Shown piece by piece: positions 1-10,944 of a stretch of 64,000 nucleotides of DNA. This stretch comes from Ailurus styani (taxonomy: Eukaryota > Chordata > Mammalia > Carnivora > Ailuridae). Numbering within the stretch: position 1 is the first letter of the stretch; every line of letters starts with the position of its first letter. The stretch lies in NCBI GenBank assembly GCA_002007465.1, contig LNAC01000764.1:372001-436000 (forward strand), in the 5' to 3' direction. Position numbers and translations under genes: made by a program. Below the pieces are notes generated by a model. The model had not been told where the DNA came from and ran no database searches. It saw only the letters and a list, made by a program, of their open reading frames with translations.

Positions 1-1040
1 AAACCATTTATGTTAACAATTATGTCAATGTTGATTTTATTTTTAATCATCTCTTTCCAATTATACACTTTTTAGTGAGATGGCAAACAGAAAGTAGGTG
101 AAAAAGCATAACCCCAGATATAGGATGACCAGTCACCAAACGCTGTGCAGATTTAAGGACTACATCTGAAAGAGAGTGCATAAATCTGTATTAATAGAGG
201 GAAATGGTATATAATCCAAAGTGTCCTAGGGTTCTAATGCATCATTACCACTCAAAGTCAAATTTGAACCTAATTTTGCTTTGAATAATTGCTTTCAAAA
301 GAAAATTATGATGTATTTAATTCCTACCTGTAACCTGAGTCCATTAGCCATCATGCCTTAAGGGGCAACTATTCAAATGATAAAGACAGCTGGGTCCACC
401 ACCTCAGAGAATTAAACTACAATCTGTCATACTCCATCCATAAAGTTGTCCCTACAGTGTTTGTGGGATGAGAAGAAAGGAACTATCTGGGGAAAATATT
501 AAAGGATATATTTAATAAAACACAATTTAATCTCTTAAGAAATGAAAACATTGCAAGTTTTAGTGTTTATTTTCTGTGGTAACACAAACACTGGAAATCA
601 TGGAAACTTAGAAGAGAGACTATTTTCTATTTCTATTGAAATAATTCCCCAAAATAATAGCCATCAGATGATAATTAATGTTAGAATCAATCTTAAAAAT
701 AAATGTATTTTATATCTATCTACCTATCTATCTATCTATGTATATATTCTTCCATTGTTCCCACTCTCTCTAGTCTAAGAATAAACAGATTCTTAGAAGT
801 AAAATGCCTGCCTCTTTTAAAAATATCCTTACAGAAAAATTGGAAGGTTAAGTTACAGGTATTCTATCCTAGTTAAAGGATATGGTGAGTAGATGGCTGG
901 CTCTATAACTAGGTAGAGTTAATCTGGTCAGAGTAAAACAATAGCTGGATGATTTACTTTTTAACTTGGAAAATTCAAAGAAGATATTCATTGCTCATTC
1001 TAGACTGAGCAATGGATTCTAATTTTTTAATCTAAATTTG
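1..1040. other. Unassigned AT-rich DNA
   Basis: No gene or dispersed repeat is recognised. A short (CTAT)n run lies at about 712-740. The open frame at 542-778 runs into this run, has no recognisable domain and is treated as chance. Confidence 0.6.
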
Positions 1041-1615
1041 TAAATTCATGTAAACTGAGAGAGGTGTGGTATTTGGCCTCCAAGATGGACCCCAGTGATC
1101 CCCACCCCTAGTATTCACACAGCTATGTAGTCCCCTCACACCATGTATCTGGGTTGATCTAGGTGACCAATAGAATAAGGCAAGAGGAGATGGTATGTCA
1201 CTTCTGAAAAAAAAGTTATAAAAGATGTTGTGCCTTCCTATTGGTTGTTCTCTCTCTTTCACCCTTTTCTCTCCCTTTCATTATTCAGTCATGAAGAAGC
1301 TAGATGCCATGTTGTGAGCATTTCTATGGAGACGTTCCTCAGTGAAAACAACAACAACAACAAAATTCCTGTGAACAACCACAAGAGTAAGCTTGCAATT
1401 GGATCCTCTAGCCCCAATCAAGCATTCAGATGACTGCTGCCCCAGTCAACAGCTTGACTGCAGTCTCATGAGAAATCTCTGAGCCAGAATCACCCAACCA
1501 AGATGCTCCCAAATTCCTGGATGCCAATAACTGTGTGAGATAACTGTGCCAATAACTTATTGTTGTTTTAAGCAACTAAGTTTGGGGTAAATTGATTTGT
1601 AGCAATAGATAAATA
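1041..1615 (+). mobile_element. Degenerate LTR, MaLR-like
   Basis: The order of phrases (CCAAGATGGACCCCAGTGAT, a TATAAAAGATG box-like stretch near 1217, GCCATGTTGTGAGCA, a CAGATGACTGC/CAGCTTGACTGCA segment, and a 3' end TAAGCAACTAAGTTTGGGGTAA...AGCAATAGATAAATAAG) matches my memory of old mammalian MaLR-type LTRs. No internal retroviral coding sequence follows. The subfamily is not resolved. The small opposed ORFs here are shadows. Confidence 0.55.
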
Positions 1616-2531
1616 AGAGTTTGCTTCCCACAATTTCTGCACAATGTTTTCCTCATTACTCTGGGAATAACTCTGGTTGAACCCGAGGTGATCTTTGTAA
1701 TCTTAGTGTTCTCTCTCTAGCATCTATTTCCTCTATACCAATCATCTCTTTCTTTTACCACACTCTGATGAAAGGACAGGTTATGATCTTTGGTTAAAGA
1801 GTTATTTCCTGATTGGGAACCATATCAGAAAAGTTTTCTTCATTGCCAAGATGATTCCCATGTAAAATGTTAAACATCCCCTTGGGAAACCCAAAAGCCT
1901 TCAAAATTCATATGCAACCAAGGGCAAGGTGTGATCTGTCCTATGGATAGGCAATAAGGGAATGTATTATATAGAGAAAATTAAAAAAAAATTTAACTCA
2001 GGAAATTTTGGTATGCTTTTTATCATCAACATGTGCTATAATTCAAACAATGCCAGTAATAAAATGGTCCTCTTCCCAAAAATATTTTGTTGATCTAAGT
2101 TCTAAATGACTGTAGCAGTTGTTCAGCTTCAAGTTAGAAACTTAAAAAAAAAATCCTCTTATCTATAAGAAGTTAATTTATAGAAGGTCCAGTTACATAG
2201 TTGGCCTAAGACACATGTGAATTTGGCTATCTGCATTTGTTTTGAGACTAAGCTCATAATTTTTTGTAATTATTCAAGCTTTGCTTCAGACAATTTTTGT
2301 TTATGCGATACTATATATTTCTACTTTTAAGCAGAAGAAACATGATAATAACAGTTATGTGATTGCAAAGACAAGTAAATAGATTTGAGTTACTTTAATT
2401 ATGTTATCCTATTTGAATTCTTGGGGTTTTTACTTATGTTTAAGAGATTGAACTAGAACATTCTGTGAGGTTTAGTAATTTTGGTAAAATAAATTAAAAT
2501 TTGTTTCATATATAAAACATTTTACTGAATT
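1616..2531. other. Unassigned AT-rich DNA
   Basis: No repeat, gene or structured element is recognised here. Confidence 0.6.
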
Positions 2532-2551
2532 TTAATGTTTTTACTTTTAAA

Positions 2552-2739
2552 AAAAATATTTTTCTTATTTATTAGAGAGAGGGAGAGAGAGAGCATGAGT
2601 GGGATAAGGGGTAGAAAGAGAGGGAGAAGAAGACTCCCCACTGAGCAGGGAGCCTAATGAGGGGCTTGATCCCAGGACCCTGAGATCATGACGAGAACTG
2701 AAGTCAGAAGCTTAATGGACTGAGCCACCCAGGTGCCCC
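2552..2739 (-). mobile_element. Can-SINE, minus strand
   Basis: tRNA-derived SINE read in reverse: a T-rich AGATTTATT-type tail at the left, a GA-rich linker, CCACTGAGCAGGGAGCC, the B-box region CTTGATCCCAGGACCCTGAG, and the head GAGCCACCCAGGTGCCCC at the right. An imperfect target-site duplication of about 20 bp flanks it (2532-2551 and 2740-2759, AAT(G/A)TTTTTACTTTT(T)AAAA). Confidence 0.92.
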
Positions 2740-2829
2740 AATATTTTTACTTTTTAAAATATACCTGTTTTTGAAAAGTTGTTAATTATTTCTAAACTAA
2801 AGAACAAATCAACCACTTCACAATACTAG

Positions 2830-3350
2830 GATGACTACAAAGCTATAGTAATGAAAACACTGTAGCGTTGGCATAAAAACAGAGAACAAAGAAACAGAAT
2901 GAAACTGGACCATTGTCTTACACCATCCATAAAAATTAACTCCAAATGGATTAAAGACCTAACTGTGAGATATGAAACCATAAAACTCTTAGAAGAAAAT
3001 GTAAGCAGTAATTTCTTTGACATCAGCTATAGAAACATTTTTCTAGATATGTCTCCTAAGGCAAGGGAAACAAAAGCTAAAATAAACAGGTGGAACTACT
3101 TCAGTTTTCTTTTTTTTTTTCTTTTGGAGTTTTATTTTTTCACCTCACTTTTTTTTAAATTAACATATAATGTATTATTTGCCCTAGGGGTACAGGTCTG
3201 TGAATCATGAGGCGGAACTACTTCAGTTTTTAGCAAAGTAAAAAGCTTCTGTACACAAAGGAAACCAATAACAAAATGAAAAGGCAACCTATTGAACAGA
3301 AGAAAATATTTGCAAATCATACATCTGATAAAGAGTTAATACCCAAAAAT
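2830..3350 (+). mobile_element. Old L1 ORF2 3' part (segment 1)
   Basis: Sense L1 sequence from the end of ORF2. The 2899-3108 frame reads [19 protein letters not shown], a typical L1 ORF2 C-terminal stretch. It is interrupted by a 102-bp L1 tail (3109-3210) and then by a Tigger element at about 3351. The L1 resumes at about 3911. Degraded, no function expected. Confidence 0.85.
3109..3210 (-). mobile_element. Severely 5'-truncated L1 (102 bp), nested
   Basis: A T-rich left end (the poly-A tail of a minus-strand insert) is followed by sequence matching the 3' end of carnivore L1 (TTTGCCCTAGGGGTACAGGTC, compare the 3' end of the large L1 near 52040). The insertion is framed by GG(T/C)GGAACTACTTCAGTTTT at 3089-3108 and 3211-3230, a 20-bp target duplication with one difference, lying inside the older L1. 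Confidence 0.88.
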
Positions 3351-3910
3351 ACAACTGACCCTGAACAACACAGATTTGAACTACATGGGTCCATTTACAC
3401 ATGGATTTTTGCCAAGAAATACAGGATAGTACTGTAAATGTATTTTCTCTTCCTTATGATTTTTTAAAAAGATTTATTTACTTATTTATTTGACAGAGAG
3501 AGAGAGATCACAAGTAGGCAGAGAGGCAGGCAGAGAGAGAGAGGAGGAAGCAGGCTCCCTGCTGAGCAGAGAACCTGATGCAGGGCTTGATCCCAGGACC
3601 CTGAGATCATGACCTGAGCCGAAGGCAGAGGCTTAACCCATTGAGCCACCCAGGCGCCCTCCTTATGATTTTTTTCAATGTCATTTTCGTTTTTCTAGTT
3701 TACTTTATTACAAGAATACATTATATAATACATACAATATACAAAATCTGTGTTAGTCCACTGTTCATGTTATTGATAAGGCTTCCAGTCAACAGTAGGT
3801 GTTTACTAGTTAAGTGCCTGGGAGGTCAAAATTTATACATAGATTTATAACTCTGCTGGGGCAGTGTGGGGATCAGCAACTGACTCCCACATTATTCAAG
3901 AACTCTTGTA
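3351..3910 (+). mobile_element. Tigger-type DNA transposon remnant
   Basis: TcMar-Tigger family remnant. The left part begins CTGACCCTGAACAACACAG and continues with GTCCATTTACACATGGATTTT; the right part contains GGCTTCCAGTCAACAGTAGG and ends near CATTATTCAAGAACTC. Terminal repeats are decayed. It sits in an L1 and is itself split by the SINE at 3466-3659. No transposase frame remains. Whether it is Tigger2 or a MER2 derivative is not decided. Confidence 0.75.
3466..3659 (-). mobile_element. Can-SINE, mustelid-type, inside Tigger
   Basis: Reverse-oriented SINE with AAAAAGATTTATTTACTTATT tail, GAGGAAGCAGGCTCCCTGCTGAGCAG and head GAGCCACCCAGGCGCCC. Target duplication TCCTTATGATTTTT at 3451-3464 and 3660-3673. 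It splits the Tigger remnant. Confidence 0.93.
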
Positions 3911-4790
3911 ACTCAAAAGCACAACAAATAAACAATTTGATTATAGAATGGGCAGAGGATCTGAAGATATTTTTCTAAAGAAAATACATATAGATGGCCA
4001 ACAGGTACATGAAAGACACTCAACATCACTAATGATCAGGGAAGTACAAACTAAAACCTCAATGATATACCACCTCATATCTGTTAAACATAGGGAAATT
4101 CTTCAAGAAATTAAAAACAGAACTACCATATGATCCATTAATTCCACCTCTGAATATTTATCTGAAGAAAATGAAAATACTAATTCTAAAAGATATATGC
4201 ATCCCCATGTTTACTGAAGCATTGTTTGCAATAGCTAAGACATGGAAACAACATAAAAGTCCATCAGTGATACATGGGTAAACAGAATGTGATATATATG
4301 CATAATGGAATACTATTGAACCATAAAAAGAAAGAAATTTTGTCATTTGTGATGATATAGACAAAACTTGAAGGCATTATGCTAAGTGAAATAAGTCAGG
4401 CAGAGAAAGATGAATACCATATAATTTTACTTATATGTGGGATCTTAAAAAAAATAAAAGAAAAAATAAGCTCACAGACACAGAGAAGACTGGTGGCTGC
4501 CAGAGACAGGGGGTGGGGGATGGCTGAAAAGGGTAAAGAGGGTCAAAAGGTACAAATTTCCAGTTATATAATAAATAAGTCATGGAGATGTAATATACAA
4601 CATGGTGGCTCAAGTTACTAATGTTCTAAGAATGTAAATCTTAAAATTTCTCATCTGAAGAAAAAAATTGTAACTGTATGGTGATAGATGTTAACTATAC
4701 TCATCATAATTATTTTCAATATAGACAAATATTGAATCATTGTATACCTGAAACTAATGTAATATTATGTCAATTAATCCTTGATACAAA
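3911..4790 (+). mobile_element. Old L1 ORF2 3' end and 3' UTR (segment 2)
   Basis: Continuation of the L1 begun at 2830. It holds the familiar late ORF2 order: GGGCAGAGGATCTGAA, an ACATGAAAGACACTCAACATC segment, CCATCAGTGATACATGGGTA, GGAATACTATTGAACC, GCATTATGCTAAGTGAAAT. The 3' UTR ends TTGTATACCTGAAACTAATG and runs into AT-rich DNA. Confidence 0.88.
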
Positions 4791-4879
4791 TATATATTTA
4801 TAATATAATTTAATTAATACAGTATAATACATATTATAATAATATATATTTATTTAGATATCTATATCTATGTATAAGT
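4791..4879. repeat. AT-rich low-complexity
   Basis: TA-rich run (ATATATTTATAATATAATT and similar) directly after the L1 3' end. Probably a decayed poly-A tail plus local slippage. Confidence 0.7.
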
Positions 4880-5042
4880 AGATAAAAGAAGAAACTCTTT
4901 CTCCATGTGCATACAAAGAGGTGTGAGCACGCAACCTATAAACCAAGAGAAGAGGCCTCAGAATGAAACCTACCTTGTGGCACACTGATCTTGGACTTCC
5001 AGCCACTAGAACTATGAGAAGTGAATTTCTGTTGTTTAAAAA
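4880..5042 (+). mobile_element. MaLR-type LTR 3' fragment
   Basis: Matches the 3' part of MST/MLT1-like LTRs: CTCTTTCTCCATGTGCATAC, AGAAGAGGCCTCAGAATGAA, GATCTTGGACTTCCAGCCAC and AGAACTATGAGAAGTGAATT. It stops abruptly at the junction with the next L1. Confidence 0.6.
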
Positions 5043-5725
5043 ACAAAACCAGAAAATAACAGGAGTTGACAAGGATGTGGACAACTTTGATTTCTTATAC
5101 ATTGCTGGTGCAAATGTAAAATGGTACACCTACTATGGTAAATAGTTTGGCAGTTCTTCAAAAAGGTAAACAGAGTTACTATATGGCCTAGTAATTTCAC
5201 TCCTAGGTATATACTCAAAAGAATTGAAATGTTCATACAAAAACATGTAAACACAAATATCCATAGCAGAACTATTCATAATAGCCAAAAAGTGGAAACA
5301 ATCCAAATGCCCATCAACTGACTAATGAATAAACAAAATATGATGTACTCATATAGTGGAATATTATTCAGCCATAAAAGGAATGAAATACCAAAACAGG
5401 CTATAACATCCTGAATTCTGAAAACATGCTAAGTGAAAGGAGCCAGATACAAAAGGCCACATATTATTTAACTTCATTTATATGGCAAATCCTTCAAGAC
5501 AAAAAGTAGATTGCCAGAGGATAGGGGAAAAGGAGATAGGGAATAATGTGTATGGGGTTTATTTAAGGAGTGATGAAATGTTCCAGAATTCAATAGTAGT
5601 AATGGTTACATAACTCTGCAATTATATAAAACAAAAAACAAAACAACAACAACAAAAAAAACCCCACTGAATTAAATACTTTAAAATGGTGAATTTTAGG
5701 GTATATAAATTATATCTTGATAAAA
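5043..5725 (+). mobile_element. Second old L1 3' end
   Basis: Sense L1 3' region: AACAGGAGTTGACAAGGATG, CCTAGTAATTTCACTCCTAG, TAATAGCCAAAAAGTGGAAA, CCATCAACTGACTAATGAAT, GGAATATTATTCAGCCATAA. It ends in a 3' UTR with AAAATGGTGAATTTTAGGGT. Diverged and full of stops. Confidence 0.85.
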
Positions 5726-6736
5726 AAGAAGAAATGAAGAATATAATGGTTATTGCTGATCATTGTAGAAAATTATTTTATCTTGTAGAGAAAGAGATAT
5801 TAAAAATGATCTAGAGTATCAAATACATGAAATATTACATCACTAATATATACTCCTTTTCTCCTGGCAGCAGAAGCTGTGGAGTGTTCCCAAACTTTCA
5901 TGTTGATGACCGATTCACTGTAAGAGGTTGATAAATGCTGGTTTGTTGAATAAATGAATGGATGGATGGATTCCTTGTATGTGCCCAATTTGCTTGTGCA
6001 GAGTCTTCACCTTTACCCCTACTTTAAAGAGAGGGCCCATAGTCTAGAGATACCTTAGTAAGTGACTGTCTTTCTCTTTGCTTAAGATTATATCAGGGAA
6101 CGTGTTTGTTCGGAGTCAGGGAGTTTGAAGACAATATTTTGAAAGTAATTTGTTTAACATGCTCATTGCTACTGGCTCCAGAGAAAGATGAGAGGTTTCC
6201 CAAAGAAGAATCTACAACAATTCCATGTAGCCAATGGAAACTTAATATATAGGGATCAACTTAAAGAGGATAAAACACAACTATTTGATTTTTTAGAACT
6301 TTCTATTATAAATATTACAAATATTTCACATAAGCTGTATAATAGCAAAAGGTTGAAAACCATATAATGTAGTCAAATAATTTCCTCTGTACTCACAGAA
6401 TTTCCCACTCATATACTGATTTTAAGGACACTCTAATCAATGATTAGCTTACTACAATTCTACTTGAAAACTGTGCTGAATGACAAAATATAATGGACTT
6501 GTGTTTTCTAAATGATGGTGCCATTGCTAATCTATTCAATTGTCATTCACGTAGTCCACAGATAAAGTATAAAGAGTGCACTTCACCCCTGGAAAGAAGC
6601 TAGCTATCTTAACATATACAAAGAAAGCCACTGGAGATGAAAAGCAAAGAACAGAAGTTGGGGGAAAGCCACAATTTCAATGATAATGAATCTCCTAAAG
6701 AACCAGAAGAAATATAAAAATGAAAACACGTATCAT
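5726..6736. other. Unassigned DNA
   Basis: No gene or repeat is recognised. A short GGAT-type repeat (ATGAATGGATGGATGGAT) lies near 5954-5971. Confidence 0.6.
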
Positions 6737-6748
6737 CCTATAAACATA

Positions 6749-6771
6749 TTTTTTAAAGATTTTATGTATTT

Positions 6772-6815
<44 letters not shown>

Positions 6816-6961
6816 ACACCACACAAGTAGGGGGAGCACCAGAGGGAAAAACAGGCTCCCCGCTGAGCAAGGAGTCTGTTGCGGGACTTGATCCCAGGAC
6901 CCTGGGATCATAACCTGAGCCAAAGGCAGACACTTAACCAATTGAGCCACCTAGGTGTTCC
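6749..6961 (-). mobile_element. Can-SINE, minus strand, with (GA)n
   Basis: Reverse SINE with TTTTTTAAAGATTTTATG tail side, a pure (GA)n run at about 6775-6811, CAGGCTCCCCGCTGAGC, CTTGATCCCAGGACCCTGGG and head GAGCCACCTAGGTGTTCCC. A fuzzy duplication (CTATAAACATATTT / CATATAATCATATTT) flanks it. Two opposed short open frames over it are shadows. Confidence 0.9.
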
Positions 6962-6975
6962 CATATAATCATATT

Positions 6976-7746
6976 TAAATTATCACCTTTGTAGACAAGA
7001 ATACTTATGTTCTGATAATTTCCTAAAAGTCAAAGAAAACTGTGATAAGTAGAAAGATATATTCAGCTTGTTGTAATTTGATAAGGTGCACAGTTTGCCT
7101 AATTCACTTTCAGTGGCAACATATAGTTTCCCTTAACCTGTACGCATTTATAAAAGATAGAGGACCTCTACTCTATTGATAGCCCAGTGACGCCTAGCCC
7201 TACCTCAAAGCTTTTAAACTTTCTCTTTGCCTTCTTTTTTTTTTTTTTCAAACCAGGAAATTAAATGTGAGGGCTTAAAGTTCAAATAAAAATCTTTTTA
7301 TAGTGTGTCTGGTAATGACTCACTTTGCTATAGTATAAAATCATATACTTCAACATTTTAAAATTTATCCATTTCTTTTGGGGTTGGATAGTTTTCTTTT
7401 TCATCCTCTACTGCCACCCTCTACTGCCACTTACAAGTGGTTCTACTAAGTAAATGATTGCTATTTTAGTGGCATGAAGGATGAGAAAAAAGGAAAGAAA
7501 AGTACCAAAAAGGTGAAATGAGTCTGAAAAGAGAAGAAATCTGATGACAATTTGTGCATAAATGAAATCAAACGCAGAAAAGACTCACTAGAATAAATAT
7601 AGTCATGATTATACCTAACTTAAACAATATTTGTTCTTTTTCCCAAGAATTTGATGTTTCATATTTCAAAAGCTTAGACTCAGAAAAGCAAAGCATAGGT
7701 CACATAGTGATGTAGAATTGCAGGTAGGTAATTAGGAAGACAGGAA
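6976..7746. other. Unassigned DNA
   Basis: No gene or dispersed repeat is recognised. A T(16) tract lies near 7234-7249. Confidence 0.6.
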
Positions 7747-7760
7747 GAAGCTGCTTCTTT

Positions 7761-7947
7761 TTTTTTAAGATTTTAATTTGTTTATTTGTCAGAAAGAGTG
7801 CGCACAAGCAGAGGGGGTTGCAGACAGAGGGAGAAGCAGGCTCCCTGCTGAGCAAGGAGCCTGATGTGGAACTCCATCTCAGGACCCTGGGATCATGACC
7901 TGAGCCAAAGGCAGAGATGCTTAACAACTGAGCCACCTGCATGTGCT
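7761..7947 (-). mobile_element. Can-SINE, minus strand
   Basis: Reverse SINE: TTTTAAGATTTTAATTTGTT tail side, GAAGCAGGCTCCCTGCTGAG, CAGGACCCTGGGATCATGAC, decayed head GAGCCACCTGCATGTGC. Target duplication AAGCTG(C/T)TTCTTT at 7748-7760 and about 7949-7961. Confidence 0.9.
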
Positions 7948-7961
7948 AAAGCTGTTTCTTT

Positions 7962-9480
7962 CTAATGCTAGTTTTTCTCACCATCCCAATGTGGCTACAA
8001 GCAGCTTCCAAGAGTTGCAGCCTGTTATCCCCATCTATCAGAAAAGGAGAATCACTTTAGCTAGGAGCCCCAGAAAATGTCTCAAGTCTCCCTGATCTAA
8101 ATTAAGTCATATGCAACTACTGAGCACTTAAAATATCGTTACTGCCACTGAATTAACTGAATTTTAAATTTTCTGTCCTTTTAATTAATTTAAACTTAAA
8201 GAACCGTATGTGACTTGTGGCTAATCTCCTAAGCAGCACAGCCCTAAATTATTCAGAGAAACAAAAATCAACATAGACATGACGTTCAATCACAGTTGTT
8301 AAAATGTTAACAGGTAGGTCATAATGTGGCCAGGTCATATTACAGTCCATGCTGCAGACTTTTTTTACCCCAGTTATTCACTCAGCAGATATAACCCAAA
8401 TGTGGCCTTTCCACTTTAGAGAGTGAGACCAGGAAACTGTGGTTTACACACTCTTGGGGCAAGTAGTGGCATTATTTAATCTTGTTTAGTTTTAGGATAT
8501 GAGTAGAAGGTGCTATCTTTCTGCCAGAGGATTCAAGGGAGACACATATAGATGCCTCATGTACAAAGGTCCACACTGCAGAAAAAGGATGGAAATCTGA
8601 CTAAAATAATGAATACCACCAACACCGTAAACTTAGGTTGACTAAGAGGATTACATTTTAAGTAAAAAAAAATAAATGAAATAAAACAAAATGCTATTTT
8701 TATCCTACAATGCTATTTAGTCAAATAATTTCTAAGCAAGTGTAGAAATACCTCTCTGTTGACTTTTCATGCCAGTAGATAGTCCAAAATGTCAAAGCAA
8801 CAAACATCCTGCTTGGTAAATTTGCCTCAGTGGGCATGTTCCTGAATAACTTCCTGTGTAATGCAGCAGAGGAAATAACTGGCTTTACCCCAGAGTTTGC
8901 TCAGGCTCATCCCTCATTGCTGGTGAGGGTACACATAATGGCAGAATGTGTCTTCAAACAAATAGCAATACATCCAGATGATAGAGAGAATTGTGTTACA
9001 AAACCTAATGTCCATGAACCAATAACCATTTGGAAACATTTTAATGTCAGAACCACAAAGAAACTCATTACATTGAGGAAAAAAGAGGAGAACTAGTTTA
9101 TAAGAAGACTTAAAGTTTCTCTTATTTTATTTTTTCAAGCACAAAGAAAATGCTAAATTTTAAGCTAGCATTAGCATGTTGAGAAAGGCATGCTGAAAAC
9201 AATGGGAAACTGGAAAATACAGATAATAGGGTTTTTCAATGTGTAGTGTGGCATATTAGAAGTTGGATATGTTTGAGTTAGTTTCCTTCCCCCCACATAT
9301 TAATTTATTTCTTTTTGTTAGGAAAAAAAGAATACCACAATGATGGCATTCAACATGATATAGCAACACTGTAATATAATTACTGAATAATTGTTTTTGA
9401 AGTCATTGTCCTAGTTAGAGAAATTTCACCATTCTGCACCCAATTTCCTTTCCTATTTGAGTAATGTCAGACATTGTCAG
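7962..9480. other. Unassigned DNA
   Basis: No repeat is recognised. It contains an 88-codon open frame (8830-9096, +) with no domain that I recognise, no conserved context and no splice or poly-A signal. It is not called a gene. Confidence 0.55.
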
Positions 9481-9484
9481 TTCA

Positions 9485-9650
9485 TCTCAGCTTTCATAAT
9501 GACCTCAATGACTTTCTCAGGGGGATGAACCCATAAAGTACCTTCATGTATAAAATGGGAATAAATAATAAATAGGCTGTGGTAAGGATTAAAAGAGATG
9601 GTTGATGCCAAACACTTAAGAAAACTTAGCCTGGACATAGAGTAGACTAC
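9485..9650 (+). mobile_element. MIR SINE fragment
   Basis: The MIR 3' half is visible in sense: GTATAAAATGGGAATAAATA, GGTAAGGATTAAAAGAGATG, CCAAACACTTAAGAAAACTT and CTGGACATAGAGTAGAC. Strongly diverged. Confidence 0.55.
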
Positions 9651-9689
9651 AGGGGGCTCTACCTGTTCAACTGAAGGCATTGGCTTAAA

Positions 9690-9729
9690 ATGTGTGTGTG
9701 CGTCTGTGTGTGTGCATGTGTGTGTGTGA
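9690..9729. repeat. Interrupted (TG)n microsatellite
   Basis: About 40 bp of TG dinucleotides broken by CG and CA units. Confidence 0.85.
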
Positions 9730-10723
9730 CTGTGAATTGTCTCTGTATGTCACAATCTACTCCCAGTTGCATGTATTATGTCCTTTTCAAAAGCTAGGTA
9801 TTGATATAATTAGTTTTAGTTCTAAACAGTATCTATGATTTTTTTTCTTTGTGGAATACCCACAGCAAATGGAACTGGCAAACAGAAGAAGAAGAAAATA
9901 TGCAGGAAACTCAAGAGAAGCCGGGTAGGAGTAGGAGTAAAAAAGAATCAATATAAGCAGATCTGGTTTTCAGATAGTGCTCTCTGGCTCAGGAATGGTG
10001 CTCGTGGTTGGTGTCAGTGGGCAGCAAGTATGGTGGAGGATACCAACCGAGAGAGGGTAGTCAACGCTCTTAAATGTTACAAGTGTTAAAGAAGACATGG
10101 TCTGGAGAAAGTTCGGTGGAATAGGCCATGAATTAGGAAGAAGCAATATTGTAAAAAAAAAAAAAAAAAAAAATTAAGAAATGAATAGAGAGGAGTGGCC
10201 AGTAAATACAAAATATTTCTAGATGATCAGCAAAGGTCAGAAAAGAAAACAAAGAATGATACAATGGTAACATAAAGAGATAAAAGTTGAGGAACAGATT
10301 AAATATACTTTTAATCCATATATTGATAGGTAAAGTATGTATTGTGAAAGCTGATATGTCAGCCCATTTAGAGAAATAACTGAATAAAGTTATTTTAAAG
10401 TTAACTTTATATTATATATAATGAATATATACTACACATAGTATATATATACTATATATAATAAAGTATATAATAAAATATATAGTATGTATACTATATA
10501 TAATAAAGTTAAGTGAATATTTAAAAAGCAAACCTTAATAAATGTTGTATATAACATAAGATAATTCAAAATGACTGTAGGCAGAGTGCTGATTTTAAAT
10601 GAAATAACACATAAAAATATTGTGAAAAAAATATTGGGTAGAGGAGCAGATTCTTTGTATTTGCTCACTGGTTGGTTTTCCTTACTGCAGTCAGAAATAA
10701 CCTAAAAAATGAATTTTATCAAA
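9730..10723. other. Unassigned DNA with poly-A and TA-rich tract
   Basis: A 22-25 base A run lies at about 10152-10174. The 9835-10089 open frame upstream does not resemble a known protein, so a processed pseudogene is not supported. From about 10405 to 10510 the sequence is TA-rich with ACTATATATAATAAAGT repeated. Confidence 0.6.
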
Positions 10724-10735
10724 AAGTGACATCAA

Positions 10736-10929
10736 GGGGCGCTGAAGTGGCTCAGTTGGTTAAGTGACTGCCTTCAGCTCAGGTCATGATCCCAGGGTCC
10801 TGGGATGGAGCCCTATGTAGGGCTCTCCACTCAGCAGAAAGCCTGCTTCTCCCTCTGCCTGCTGCTCCCCCTACTTGTGCTCTCTCTCTCACTCTCTCTC
10901 TGTCAAATAAATAAAATCTTTAAGAAAAC
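10736..10929 (+). mobile_element. Can-SINE, plus strand
   Basis: Head GGGGCGCTGAAGTGGCTCAG, B-box region CCAGGGTCCTGGGATGGAGC, TCTCCACTCAGCAGAAAGCC, and tail TGTCAAATAAATAAAATCTT. Target duplication about AAAGTGA(C/T)(A/G)TCAA at 10723-10735 and 10930-10942. The CTGCTGCTCCCCCTACTTGT linker is an older, non-mustelid-specific subtype. Confidence 0.92.
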
Positions 10930-10944
10930 AAAGTGATGTCAAAA

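Noticed and set aside
6762..6950. Short frames reading AQLVKCLPLAQVM-type peptides over SINEs (also near 15828, 27319, 42076, 60673, 63257)
   Set aside because: Repeated translations of the Can-SINE head and tail, not genes.
8830..9096. 88-codon frame in otherwise unique DNA
   Set aside because: No known domain, no neighbouring exon-like frames and no regulatory signals. A frame of this length is expected by chance in 64 kb.
9835..10174. Possible processed pseudogene (open frame followed by a poly-A run)
   Set aside because: The translated frame matches no protein I know, there is no AATAAA before the A run and no target duplication was found.
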